Source of the DNA: Pyrenophora tritici-repentis
Lineage: Eukaryota > Ascomycota > Dothideomycetes > Pleosporales > Pleosporaceae
DNA: 64,000 nt
Direction: 5' to 3'
NCBI RefSeq assembly: GCF_003171515.1
Contig: NC_089391.1
Coordinates: 2,790,001-2,854,000 of the forward strand
Numbering within the stretch: the first letter of the stretch is position 1; each line of letters starts with the position of its first letter. The notes beneath the pieces are model-generated. The model had not been told where the DNA came from. It saw only the letters and a program-made list of their open reading frames with translations, and did no database searches. The translations under genes and the position numbers were made by a program. Of this stretch, positions 21,871 to 32,895 are shown piece after piece.

Positions 21871-22863
21871 TCATGCTTGGAAAGAATACGAGCCCCGACT
21901 TGTTATGGTGGCGTTCTGCTCCACCAAGCTCCAGTTGATCTTATTCCACCACTTTTCGAGGTACTCCCTCTTCCCACGGATGCCGTAGTCGTGCAGCCAG
22001 ACGTGTTCCCACGTATTTACACACATCAGTGGTACTACATCCACGCCACCCAATGGCGCCTTGGGCCTCTGGTCCTGACCCGACGCCGCTCCAAACTGGC
22101 CCACCTTGTTCAAAGCCTGGTACGAGTCGGCGTTGTGTGTGTTGAGGTCGTGCGATTGCCGCCTGTAGTGGGCGCCCGATAGTGGTGATCCAGCGAGGTA
22201 GGTAGGCAGAATGCGCAGGCTGCCAAATTCGCCGTTGACTTGCACGAGCCAGACGAAGCCGGGGCCGAACATGACCTCTGCTGTCGCCAGGAATGTCTCG
22301 CGCAATGTGTCGGTCGACGAGAAGTCCTTGTCGATCTGCATCTGGAGGTTGGTCGAAGGTCTCGACTCCACATTGGGGGTTGTGTTGAGGCCATGGAAGA
22401 AGAAGTGGTTGTTCCAGGCCATGCTGGCGATGTTGAAGGCATACGCCTTGGTCGGATCGCGGGCAAAGTCTATGACCAGTGACTTTGTTTCTTGGCCCTC
22501 GTAGGGTGTTTCTGGCACAGCAGTATTAGCCTCGGTCGTTTCCCCGTCTGTCAATGGCAGGTGTCATACGGGCAGTCGAGACATTTAGTTCGTCAACCAT
22601 GTACTTCTGGTAGTCGGTATACGCAATCTGAAAGGCTTTTGCAGACAACAACCCCTTGACACCGTTTTGCTCCAGCTCCGCATGATTGTCGAGCGTGGGG
22701 ACCGTGTACAGGCTGCGGGAGAGCCGTGATGGTATTCTCTATGCAGCGTCAGTCTCGCATGCGGCAACCACCACCACGTCATCACGACACCACATACCCT
22801 CCAAGCCCCAACAGCAGACTGAATAGTAGCCGGCCGTCGGGCCAGACACCGTGTAATCATCAT
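21871..22863 (-). CDS. Mitochondrial small-subunit ribosomal protein of the Fe/Mn superoxide dismutase fold (mS42/mS43, Rsm26/Mrp1 type)
   Basis: Exons are 22863-22798, 22738-22570 and 22511-21871 (phases 0 and 1), giving 291 residues. The introns are 59 and 58 nt, and the second has GCTAATAC as branch site. The N-terminus (MMITRCLARRPATIQSAVGAWR) is a basic mitochondrial presequence. The body follows the iron/manganese superoxide dismutase fold, with LYTVPTLDNHAELEQNGV, AWNNHFFF and the C-terminal VNTWEHVWLHDYGIRG plus WWNKINW. The enzyme's DxWEH aspartate ligand is Asn here (NTWEH), so dismutase activity is unlikely. This fits the structural mitoribosome proteins mS42 and mS43. I cannot separate these two paralogues by eye. 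Confidence 0.9.
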
Positions 22864-23450
22864 ATGTGTCGAGTGACCGGGCAAGCGATCGAATTGCTGT
22901 CGCCAACTCGTTTCTCGTTGCTCATCTTTTTCCCGAGCCCTGCGAACATCGCGCTAACCCCACGGCCCAATCACGACGCGTGCACCCCAGCTACGCAGAA
23001 AAGTCCAAAACTGCAAGCGCTGGCATCACGTTTCATCCACTGGAGCGCTCGACACGGCATAGCCACACAGACAGCAACGTCACCTGCCACTGCTACCATG
23101 CTAGCAAGAGTGTACAGCTGCCATACAATGCCTATTGTCCACTCGCGCGCCTCGGCTGCCTCTATTCTCAGAACTTAGCGACCACATGGGTGGACACGGC
23201 AGCGCCCGAAGTGCCCGATATGCTCGCTGGCAACCATGATTGCGGCTCTCGGGTCTCTAGTGTCTTGCAGGTAAATATTCAACTTGGGCCGTTGTCTTAG
23301 CGTGTCTACGCTTTCAAGTCTATCTCTTTTGTTTCGAGTATTGCTCTTTCATCCCATCAGTCTTGTTTCGTTTCCTTCAGTCTCACTTTCGAGGTACGCA
23401 GGCCCGGCCTCTCCAACATAATCCTGGGCATATCATTCCCATCTTCTATA
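22864..23450. other. Divergent promoter region
   Basis: The region separates the mitoribosomal gene (minus) from the cysteine-rich membrane protein gene (plus). It has several T/C-rich stretches near 23320-23390, as in fungal core promoters. No gene is supported. Confidence 0.5.
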
Positions 23451-24785
23451 ATGGCGACCATCACACTATCACCGAGACTTACGAGGTTATCGATCCTCTG
23501 CCTCTTCGTTTTGCTCTTTACAACCGCACAAGCATCTAGCATCTTGTTTCCACGGGCAGAAACATGTGGAGGAAACACTGCTCTTCAGCAATGCGGAAGC
23601 GATTTCCCATCTAGCTTTTGCTGTCCCAAAGACTCTACTTGCATCGATCTGAACAGCGGCTCTGTAAAGTCGGTCATCTGCTGTCCAGCCGGCTCGGACT
23701 GCGCCTACATCCAGCCCACGACGTGCGACACCACACAGCTAAACGCCACCCTCCACCCGGACAACCAGCTGCATCTCTCCGAGACGGAAGGCATCGAGCT
23801 CCCAAAATGTGGTGACAAGTGCTGCTCACTGGGCTACACATGTCAAGGCAGCATGTGTGCCAAAGACAAAGCACCGTCACCTTCCTCCACTTCCCCTGCA
23901 ACACCATCCCCCACATCTCCGGCATCTGCCTCTCAAACCTCAAACTGTCCTTCTGAACCTGTCCCAACAAGCAATTCCTTCTCCGGCCGTTCTTTCGCGG
24001 CAGGCTTCATTCCAGGTATCATCATTGGGGCCCTCCTTACCCTTCTTTTCCTTTGGCTGCTAAAGCGCCGCCGCGAAACCCACTTCAACAAACCACGCTA
24101 CTCTGGCGACTTTGGTCACGTCGCCCGCCAAATAAGTGATCCTATCTACGATCCGCAGCACGCAGCACGTACAGATTTCATGCGCAGGGGTAGCCACTCC
24201 GTCGGCTCTCCCAACTCTACGGACAGGATCATACAAGGCATGAAGGAAAACAATGCCTACACCAACAATAACTCGAACAATGTTGTCCACGGCTTCACCC
24301 CCAGAATAAAGAGCATGTGGGACCGTACCCCCAAGCTAAACTTTGGCTTCTCAGGTGGCCTTCCCCCCAACCCGGCCGCCCCCATCATTCGCGCCGGAAA
24401 CCCCTACACAAACCCCTACCAAACCCCGCCCCAGAAACCAAAGAGAATACACTCGTATTCTGCTTCGTCCCGCTCAAACTCCACTCGCTCCCGTAGTGGT
24501 GCACCAAAGTATAAGCCTCAACAACCTCATCCCCATTCAGGTAGCTCAGAAACCATCGACATACTTATGCCGCACCAGTCTGGTGTGCCTCCTCAGACAA
24601 TGGGAGGTGGAGCGGCTGGAGTGAATGGGTTTCTTGCGCCCCCGCAGGCACCGGGGATGAAGAGGGGACAGAATCGCGATACCGCAGATTCGGCGCATAC
24701 AACGTTTACAAAGTTGATGGAGAGGGCGGGCTTTGATGAGCCTGGCCGACAGGAGGTAAGGAATTGGGGGTCGGGGAGGGTGTAA
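23451..24785 (+). CDS. Cysteine-rich single-pass membrane protein with signal peptide
   Basis: A single-exon ORF of 444 residues. A signal peptide (residues about 1-28, core ILCLFVLLFTTAQA) leads into a cysteine-rich ectodomain of about 110 residues with paired cysteines (CGGNTALQQCG, FCCPKDSTCI, VICCPAGSDCAY, KCGDKCCSLGYTCQGSMC). A Ser/Pro/Thr-rich stalk follows, then one membrane segment (AGFIPGIIIGALLTLLFLWLL) with a KRRRE stop-transfer signal and a long, basic, Ser/Pro/Asn-rich cytosolic tail. The layout recalls fungal surface sensors and adhesive Cys-rich proteins, but I do not recognise a named family. The stop codon sits inside GGGTGTAAGT, which is also a strong donor, so a further exon cannot be excluded. 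Confidence 0.85.
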   Translation: MATITLSPRLTRLSILCLFVLLFTTAQASSILFPRAETCGGNTALQQCGSDFPSSFCCPKDSTCIDLNSGSVKSVICCPAGSDCAYIQPTTCDTTQLNATLHPDNQLHLSETEGIELPKCGDKCCSLGYTCQGSMCAKDKAPSPSSTSPATPSPTSPASASQTSNCPSEPVPTSNSFSGRSFAAGFIPGIIIGALLTLLFLWLLKRRRETHFNKPRYSGDFGHVARQISDPIYDPQHAARTDFMRRGSHSVGSPNSTDRIIQGMKENNAYTNNNSNNVVHGFTPRIKSMWDRTPKLNFGFSGGLPPNPAAPIIRAGNPYTNPYQTPPQKPKRIHSYSASSRSNSTRSRSGAPKYKPQQPHPHSGSSETIDILMPHQSGVPPQTMGGGAAGVNGFLAPPQAPGMKRGQNRDTADSAHTTFTKLMERAGFDEPGRQEVRNWGSGRV

Positions 24786-25762
24786 GTTCCCTTTGCCTGA
24801 AGCGAACCGCTTTGGGCGAGGGTTGAGCTTTCCATGAGTATATATTTGCATTTCCGTTTATTCCTTCGATTCTTCTTAGCGCCGGCGTTTTGGTCTGGTC
24901 TCTCGACTCTTCCTCTTTTCTTGCATTACCGGCGCGTAAAACTCACTGCTGCATTGTTGGCGTTGTTCTTTCCTTTCTATGATACCACCAGGCAGGACCA
25001 CATCTACTCTCGACGAGTTTCTTTCATCTCTCTCTCTCTCTTTGAGCACACGATAATATCAATCACAATCATCCAAACATCCAAAGTTCCATATGATGCA
25101 AAGCTACATGCTACCATAAGCTCATCTCTATACCCAATTAACACTAATCATTAGACAAGATCCTCATAATCTAAGCCAACAGAGAGACGAAAGAAACCCG
25201 ACACAACAGATAGTGGTATACCAAAAGAGAAAAAAAAACAGAGAAAAGAAAAGAAAAGCTCTTCAAACGCCCTCATCACCCACAGCATACCCTGTCCAGC
25301 AATCGAGACCTTGTAAAGATAAATAAGAAACCGGCCGTTAGAAAGAAGATATCAAGCATGTAGCAACTCACTACTCGCCTGACTACAATTATCCTCCTCA
25401 TCCAGCTCATTGTAAGTGTGCGCATCATCCATCTCTTCACAACTCATCCACTTCCAATCGCTGACGGAGAAACTTTTTTTGTTATCGCTGCAGATGGGCC
25501 ACAAACGTCAGCCTCGCTCATATGTATGTGTGGTGTGATGAATAAACGTCTTCGTAAAACTCGATGTGACATTAATTCGTTGTTGTTGTTTCTTTACCAA
25601 TAAGATAGGAAAAAACAGACAAACGGACGAAGGAAGAAAACAAAGAAGAGACATGGATGATGATGGGGAGAAAGAGGAGGCGAGGGGTATTGAGCGGTCG
25701 ACCAACGTCGACAACGATAAAAAGACAGCAGGGCAGGAAACATGAACAAAAAAAGAAACCTA
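24786..25762. other. Convergent intergenic region with purine-rich stretches
   Basis: The region lies between the 3' ends of the membrane protein gene (plus) and the ankyrin gene (minus). It contains A/G-rich low complexity at about 25225-25260 and 25600-25760, and no supported gene. Confidence 0.55.
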
Positions 25763-28681
25763 CTACCTCGACCATTCCTCCCCACCCTTCTCCCCCACCT
25801 TCTTCGCCGACGCCGCCGCAGCCATACCCTTCGGTGAACCAGCCCTCGGATCCGGGAAAAGCAATCTGAGGCCCTCCTCCCACCCCCTCTCCGTCACGAT
25901 ATCCACAACCGCCCTGCCACTCTCATCCACAGCCTGTAGATCCGCCTCTCCACCCATATCAATCAGCAGCTTGAGAATCTCAGCGTCGCCATTCTCCACC
26001 GCCTGCAGTATAGCGTTCCAGCCACGGTGCATTTTGTTGATGTCAGCGCCACGAGTAAGCAGCATCTGGATGATTTCGGGGTCGCCCGAGTAGCGGCGAA
26101 GAGCTTTGACAATGGGGAGGTGTTCGCCAGGGGCATTGGGGTCGGCGTTTGCGACGTCGAGGAGGTAGCGGACGATTGTCTTGCGCTCCTCGCGGATGGC
26201 GGTTGTGAGAGGGGAGAAGACGCCGCAGTTTTTGTCTTCAACGCTGACGCCGGCAGCGAGGAGGAGCTTGATGCTTTCAAGTTGGTTGGCTACGACAGCC
26301 ATTTCTACAACGCCGCGGAAGGCGCGTGGATTGGTGGTTGCGGCTAGTAGGCGTTTGAGGATAGGTGGGCGTTGGACGGCCATACAGAGGGGCCAGTCTT
26401 GCCCGCGGATGGAGGGGTCGGCGCCTCGTGTGAGGAGGAGGTCGACGAGCTCCAGGTGGTTCTCGCGGATGGCAGTTGTGAGGGCGGTGCAGCCGTCTGG
26501 GGTGCGGTCATTGGGGTTGACTCCTTGGTCGAGGAGGTAGACGATCACGTCTTTGTTGTTGAATTTGACGGCTGTCTCAATTATGCCCTTGGGCTTGTGG
26601 AGGTCGGCGCCGGCGGCAACGAGTTGGGGGAGGAACTGCGTGCGCTTGTGTGTGATGCACTTGAAGGCTGGGTACTCTGCTGCGTTGAAGTTTGGGTCGG
26701 CACCGTTTTCAAGCAGGTAGGTGACGATTTCAGCGCTGTTGTCGCGGATCGCTGAGCACAGTGGCGTGTAGACATTATCCTTTCGTATGTTGGGTGATAC
26801 ACCGGCATTCATGAGAATCTTGATGGACTCGAGCTTTTTCAGACTAGATGCCAGTTCCATGACACCTGGAGTCTTCTTGTGGTCGGCGCCGCGCTGTAGA
26901 AGCAGTTGGAGGGCCTTGGGTTTGTATGTTGATGGCCAAAGTGGGTGCTTGGGACCGGGAAGGTTAGGGTTCGCTCCATGATCGAGCAGTACCGTCATCA
27001 AATCAACACGGTTTACCTGTATAGCCTGGAACAAGGCAGTTGTTCCTTCTCCATTCTTTGCGTCGGCATCGCCTTCTGCGCTAAGAAGCACCTCGACACA
27101 CTTCGGTGAAGTGGTCTTGTTCATCGCTGAGATAAGTGCCGTGGAGCCATTCTCCATAATAAAGCCGGCATCGCCGCCATGAGCAAGGAATAACTTCACA
27201 AACTCAATATAACTCTGAGACGCAGCCAGCGATAACGGCGACTCTGAATCGGGACCAGCCGACAAATTGGGATCAGCGCCGTGCTTGAGCAGCCTCTTGG
27301 CGCATTCGATGCACTGAGCACGAGTGGAAGCGAACAAGGGAGTGATACCCTCGCGGTCGAAGCCGTTAGCATCTGCCCCGTATTTCAGAAGAATTGCAAC
27401 GCTCTCCACGTCCTCCTTCTCTGCGGCAACTCGGAGCATAGCAGACTCCATGTGTGGCTCAGCTCGTGCACCACCCTCAAGCAGTTGCTCGAGCGTACGA
27501 TGCCTGCCTTGCTCAACAGCGAGGAATACTGCAGCTTTACCGCCAGCATGCTTTGAAGCACCGCTCTGACGCGGTGCCCAGTGTGGTGATGTTATGGGAG
27601 AGTCAACCTTGTGGGGAGGGTGATGCTCGTCCAAGTAGCGCTCGTGAACAGTAAGGCCGTGCAACTTCTCCTCCATGGTCGGTGAGCGACCAGAATGTGA
27701 TGATGCGACTTCCTCGTATAACGGATCTTCGTGATAGTTGACATTATGGTGATACTGCGTTTCCCTTGTTGATTCGTTTGAACGAGCACTAGCCGGTGCT
27801 CGCCAGTTCTTGTGGAGATCCACAATTCCTGGTGACAATCCCATCTCAACCGGTCGGTACTGCGAAATCTCACTCTCGTACGCGTGTCCCTCGCCATACC
27901 GAAGCTCGTTCACATATGGTCTCTGTAGACTCTGTGAAATCGGTGCTGAAGCTTGAGTTCCATGATGGCTACCGGCTTTCGTAGGTGGCGTAGGTGGGAG
28001 GCTCGGTGATGGAGCCGAGTGGATAGATGGAAGGCTTGCAGCTTTGGTCGGACTTAGACGCTCCAGCGCTGCGATTAGTCCTGCGTAGCCGATTCCCATA
28101 GAAGCATCCGCTTTGGCGTCCCCAAGGGACCATCTGAACATGGCAGAACTGACTTTTAATGCGTCTCGGCTCCGTGCTAATGTGTGTCGCATCTTGTCTA
28201 CGTCAGTGTCGGCGAACATCATCCGGAACTTCATGCCGAAGCCGCCCTTGTGATTTTCTTTGTCGACGACTAAAGTGATCAACGTGGTTAGTTGCTTTTC
28301 CTGAAAGTTTGAAGTCACAGCCTAAACTTACATTTGTTGACCATTTGGCTGAGAACCAAAAACTCCTCGGTGACCTGACGTAGCCGCCTGTCAAGCTCCT
28401 GAGATACCTCAACTGGGAATGCATTACGTGATTTGCTAGCTTCAGTGACGCCAGCTTCGATGGACCATAGTTCCTGGAGATACTGTAAGTATGATTCCTG
28501 GCCGGTTGCTTGTTGGGCATGTTACCTGGCACAGCTCAATAAAGTCTCTTGATAGTGCTTCGAAGCCATGGATAGGATTCTTTGCCGTGCTCAGGTACTC
28601 GAGCATTCGAATGGCGATGGTGTTACCCTGTGCATTCACTCGCTTACACAGTTCCACCGATGTTTCCTTTGCCGGAGCCAT
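25763..28681 (-). CDS. Ankyrin-repeat protein with about 17 repeats
   Basis: Exons are 28681-28526, 28482-28332 and 28269-25763 (phases 0 and 1), giving 937 residues. Introns are 43 and 62 nt. The N-terminal 170 residues are helical (MAPAKETSVELCKRVNAQG, LWSIEAGVTEAS, EVSQELDRRLRQVTEEFLVL) and resemble the N-terminal domains that precede repeats in fungal signalling proteins. A Pro/Ser-rich linker with charged patches follows. From about residue 370 there are roughly 17 ankyrin repeats (for example ESVAILLKYGADANGFDREG and ELVDLLLTRGADPSIRG). The last 60 residues are Ala/Glu/Gly-rich. Ankyrin repeats mediate protein binding, and no catalytic domain is visible. The array has a higher-order period, described in the findings. 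The function is unknown. Confidence 0.9.
26016..27147 (-). repeat. Four copies of a three-ankyrin super-repeat (about 94 residues each)
   Basis: Within the ankyrin gene, repeats come in triplets that share features: a first repeat ending in a Gly-Val-(Ser/Asn)-rich turn, a second with TAL/TPL(x)2AIR and LLxxGADPN, and a third that is short and lacks the usual TPL start (for example LCMAVQRPPILKRLLAA). Four such units can be aligned by eye. This suggests that a three-repeat block was duplicated as a unit. DNA identity between units appears low, so the duplication is old. Confidence 0.6.
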
Positions 28682-31283
28682 AACGAAGACAGTGAAGAAG
28701 AACGAAATCTGGGGAGAATGAAGGCACACAAACGAGCGGGTCAACGAGGCTTCTTTACAGTGCACTCAAGCCCCTTGGCTAGAGATACTCTGCGGCCGAC
28801 CACGAATCCCTTGGTAAGCCAGACGTGTGCCTGCTCTAGCTCACATGGTTAGTGAGTCAAGAAGACACCGGTAGACGAATTATGTCGTATCTCGGCTCTC
28901 AATTCGTAGTATGTTCTCCGGGCGTGGCGTCCCCATCAGGCAGAGCACGAAGCCCGGAAACAGACCCAGGGAGATCCTAGCCGTGACAGTTGCCCCGCCA
29001 CGTGAGACCAAGCGTGCATAAGGAGGTTAGCAACATGCAGCCGGTGCTGTGGGTCGAGAAACGACGTGGTCAAGCGCAATGCAAGTTCGCCACCATCCAA
29101 TACCGAAATTTCGAATCCCTACCCGCAGCCCCATTCCAGCTGAAGCTCAGAAATGTAACAACCGCCCAAGGGATCTACCTTGTATCGCATTAAGTATAGC
29201 TAAACGAGCGTCGTGCGGCTTGATTGTCGGTAAGGATCTAGTACGAGCTTACAGAGCCGCTTTGTGGTACGTGCCTGGCAAACTAGGCAATGATAACCCA
29301 GGGGTATGGGCATCTTGGAGATGGTGCGTCGGGATGATTTAAAGTGACATATCAAGATGGCATGGGGAACAAACGCCACGCCATGTAGCTATGATCGAGA
29401 TCGGTCTCTAACAATAGACCCCGCTGACCAGCTGGTGGGAGTATCAACTATCCGCATGATATAGTGGCCGACTATGAGCGGGAAAAACAAATGATCAAAC
29501 GCCCATCAGCCACACATGGCGTTTCTGATCTGGTTCCCCTCGGTCGTCTTCTTCCGCACCGTCTAGTCTGGCGAGATCTCTACGCTAGAGGTGTGTACGC
29601 AGTCGAGCACGCGTTGGAACTGGATGCTCAAACCACGCCGTTCCACTAGCTTGAGTTAATATCCAAATAATCGGAGGCCGTCAGCCGTTTGTAGAGGTGC
29701 TTTGGTACCCTAAACATTTCCAGAAGGGTCGCCGAAGCAGTTTTAGATTCTCGTATACCCCTTGCTTTTGTGTCATGCAGCACGCTGCCGCCCAAAGAAC
29801 GATCTATCGTGAACAGCCACAGGACGAACAACCCTCTGGTCTTAGCTCCGACAAGTTCGAACAGTCTGGCTGCTTCATGATTTGAAAAGCTAAGAGTAGG
29901 CTAAGAATTGTAGTTGTCAGCATAGCGAGTGTTCTAGCCAACTCATGTGGGTTTTAAAACTGTCACCATGCATCTTCAGAGATATCGATATGATTGGGCT
30001 CGAAGTGGCCTTGAAGTAAAGTTTCGGCACACACCTCAAACGAGTCATGTTGCGAGACCGAGAAGGACTGGTCCACTGGGTATGTCGGTTCTTTTAACCA
30101 AGCACCTGCATATGCTTGCCGAGGACGCAAACTTTGCTCCGCGACTAGGAAATCCCAGCGAACTGTTACTTTCCGCAGGACTCGTGTCTGCAGAGTTGAC
30201 GTTGGCAGGACGTGATCCTTGTGGTGGCGCACAGCCACGAGGATTCCGGGAAACATGAGGTTGGCGTCTATGATGGGTTGCGTGTAAATCCTCCGCAATC
30301 TCTCGTCGGGTGGGCCATGTTAGATCCCTGGGTCGGCTGACACGGCGCTAGCACGCCATAGCACTTGCCGCGTCTGCGCTTGTGGTAGTCGACATTCGTC
30401 GCCAGGGTCGGCCTGCAGAGTGATGAGAAATTTCGGGCCAATCCTACGGACGGATAGATCGACGTCAGGTTTATGTTTTGTGTTCGTCGTCGATCTGCAT
30501 CTTTATGGGTCGCCCAAGGATTGCAGCACATTCCGTTCGTGGCTTGAAGTGCCGCATACCATTTTGGAGAAGGCGGAGCGCCGCAGAGAGGGGCACTTGT
30601 ATGCACGGTCGGAGATGAACGTTTGATAACGGGGAAAAGCAAACAGTCAGCCGAAAGTCAAAAGTTTGCAACCTGTCAGTATCTCCATTTGGCGGCTGTG
30701 TGGATGTACGGTGGATGCGATAACGGTCAGGCAGGACCAACCATGCTGTGCTTACCCCTGGAGGTACTCTGCAAAATGCAACAGTACTGTTGGGCGGGAT
30801 GTATATTACAAAGTTTCGCTCGACCATGTCCTCGACGGGGGAAAGCGACAGATTCCTTAGCGAGGTAGGATCAGAACAACAAAAATATCGCATCTCCCCC
30901 GCTGATGACGTGTGACGTTGAATCTCTCGCAGAGCAAGACAATGATCGGAGAATACTCAATACGGATATATTGGCGTACCACTATCCTTACTTATGCCTC
31001 TCGTCAGAGGGCTGATAGGGCATAAATAGCTCGTAGAGTTTTACAGGCATATTGACATGTTGCTTTGTCCATTACACGTTGGACCAAACGGCCACTTGGC
31101 AACATTTACTGTACCCGTGTCAAGGAGAGGGTGTCTATGAAGGAGAAGCTGTCACGTGGCCTCTGCGCACGGATCTCCGTCGCGAAACTCGGTACGACTT
31201 TGCGACTGCGGATCAGTAACCACATGCATTGCGACAACCGCGAAACTATTCCACAATCGCAAGCGCAGTGATAAAACGGTAAC
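28682..31283. other. 2.6 kb divergent region without a supported gene
   Basis: The region separates the ankyrin gene (minus) from the THOC5-like gene (plus). ORFs of up to 124 codons occur (for example 30268-30642 minus and 29963-30298 minus) but have no recognisable motifs, poor starts and no matching splice partners. Nothing in it could be identified. It is the longest stretch without a supported gene in the window. Confidence 0.45.
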
Positions 31284-32051
31284 ATGAGCGAACAACAGCT
31301 TCCTCTGGCGTCGGCCGAAGATGCATTGCCTACGGATCTGTCCACTTTCAACGTCGCCGATCTCATCAAGACGCCGCACAATGCGCGACTGCACAAGGAA
31401 GTGCAAAACCTCAAGAAGCTCATCAACGAGCTCGTAGACTACCAGGTTGCGCATCCAAAGAATCCTAAGCCAGTGTCGCGTGAAGATATTGACAGGGAGA
31501 AGGAGGCGACGCGAGAAATCGAGAGGAGGGAGAAGTACATTCGCGCCCAGCTATCCGTCATCAAGACTCTGTACAGGCAGAGCATCTTGAAAGTCCGCGA
31601 GGAAAAGGCCAAGACTTCGGATGACAGGGCTGTCAACGATGCGCTCATCCTGGGCCTTCATAACCTCAAGTACGAAGAGCAGTCGTTGCGATCTGAGATC
31701 TCCGCTGCAGAAAACTATGAGTATGTGTTCTGTATGGATTGCGTGTTTCGTAGCTAACATTTGCCCAGTCACAAGTACATGAAGCTTCCCCTCATCTCCG
31801 TCGAAGAGTTCCTCGAGCAGTTCCCCGAACACAAGGAGTCCAACGAGCACGAACTTATGACGGCGCGCATCGAACACGAACATCAAGTCCGTCTCAAGCT
31901 AGAAGAGCGACGGCAGGAGAAGCTCAAGCAGAAGCAGAAGCTCATTGCCGAAGTCAAGAAGGGCAAGGACGATCTTACCAAGCTGGACACAATGGTAGAA
32001 AAGTTCATCGAGGCTGCAGAACCAATCAAGAAAGTTCTGGCTGCAGAGTAA
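31284..32051 (+). CDS. THO complex subunit 5-like mRNA export factor (FmiP/THOC5 family)
   Basis: Exons are 31284-31720 and 31769-32051, joined over a 48-nt intron (GTATGT...GCTAAC...CAG, phase 2), giving 239 residues. The joined protein reads ENYDHKYMKLPLISVEEFLEQ across the splice. The N-terminal half is helical (LHKEVQNLKKLINELVDYQ, EIERREKYIRAQLSVIKTLYRQ). Then comes the SVEEF element and a long coiled coil (QVRLKLEERRQEKLKQKQK, LDTMVEKFIEAAEPIKKVL), the same order as in the human THOC5 N-terminal region. In the family, THOC5 joins the THO/TREX complex that couples transcription to mRNA export in the nucleus. The fungal form is much shorter than the human protein, as expected for ascomycete homologues. 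Confidence 0.85.
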
Positions 32052-32895
32052 ATGAGCACTACTGGAAGCTTGGAGTCGTATGGAAAGTTACTACTAGACG
32101 TATGCTTATCTTTGTTTAGGTATGTCGATGTATTTGGCCAGCGAAACCGTGGGAGGGCTCGCTCGTTCGCGCCTCTGATCATTGAAGTACTGCTTTCGAA
32201 GTCGCCTTCTAGGCACATAGACATGCACATCAAGTCCTCGTCATTCTAGGCAATGTGGAAGCATGAGCATAAATGGATGCCTAGATTAAAACCAGTGGAT
32301 CCACAGGCAGACGAGTTATGCTATCGACTAAAGCTTAGGCTTCATCTTTGAGTGATATGCGCTATCAGCGCCTGATGTGTTTACGAGGGACTTATTTTGG
32401 AGGGTGCGCTCAACCTGCGGAAGGAAGATGGATATAGCCGCACCCTACGGTTAGCAGAGGAGAGCCATGGGGTTCATCAAGGATCGTGCTGGTTATTCCA
32501 AGGCAGATCAGGTGTGCAGAAGCACAGGCTCTAGGCGTCACGTCACGTAGCAGCTAGTAATGCAAGTGCGGTAGCTAGCAATGGTAGAACCTTCAACGTG
32601 AACACGATGTCAAATTCTCTATAACGGCCGTTTCAAGAATCTTATGCTTTTAGAAAAATATTAACAATGTTTGAGCGGAACTACATGTCTTAGAAGTGAA
32701 AGTGGAGGCGTAACGCTTGTGCTGCCCTCGAGTCCGAGACATCCATGGTAGCACGCGTGAGACTGTGGGGTGACCCTGGCTTATCACTTATCTTAGCGCG
32801 TCGAGGATGCGGACATGCGCTCACACTTCCGCGTCTGCCTGGTCCATCACATATCACGACTTTTCATTTTCCAACCCGAACAGTGCATCGCCACC
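32052..32895 (+). other. Intergenic region upstream of the SNF2/RING gene
   Basis: The region holds the 3' flank of the THOC5-like gene and the promoter of the SNF2/RING gene. I see no gene in it. A short in-frame upstream ATG at 32815 would extend the SNF2/RING protein, but its context is weaker. Confidence 0.5.
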
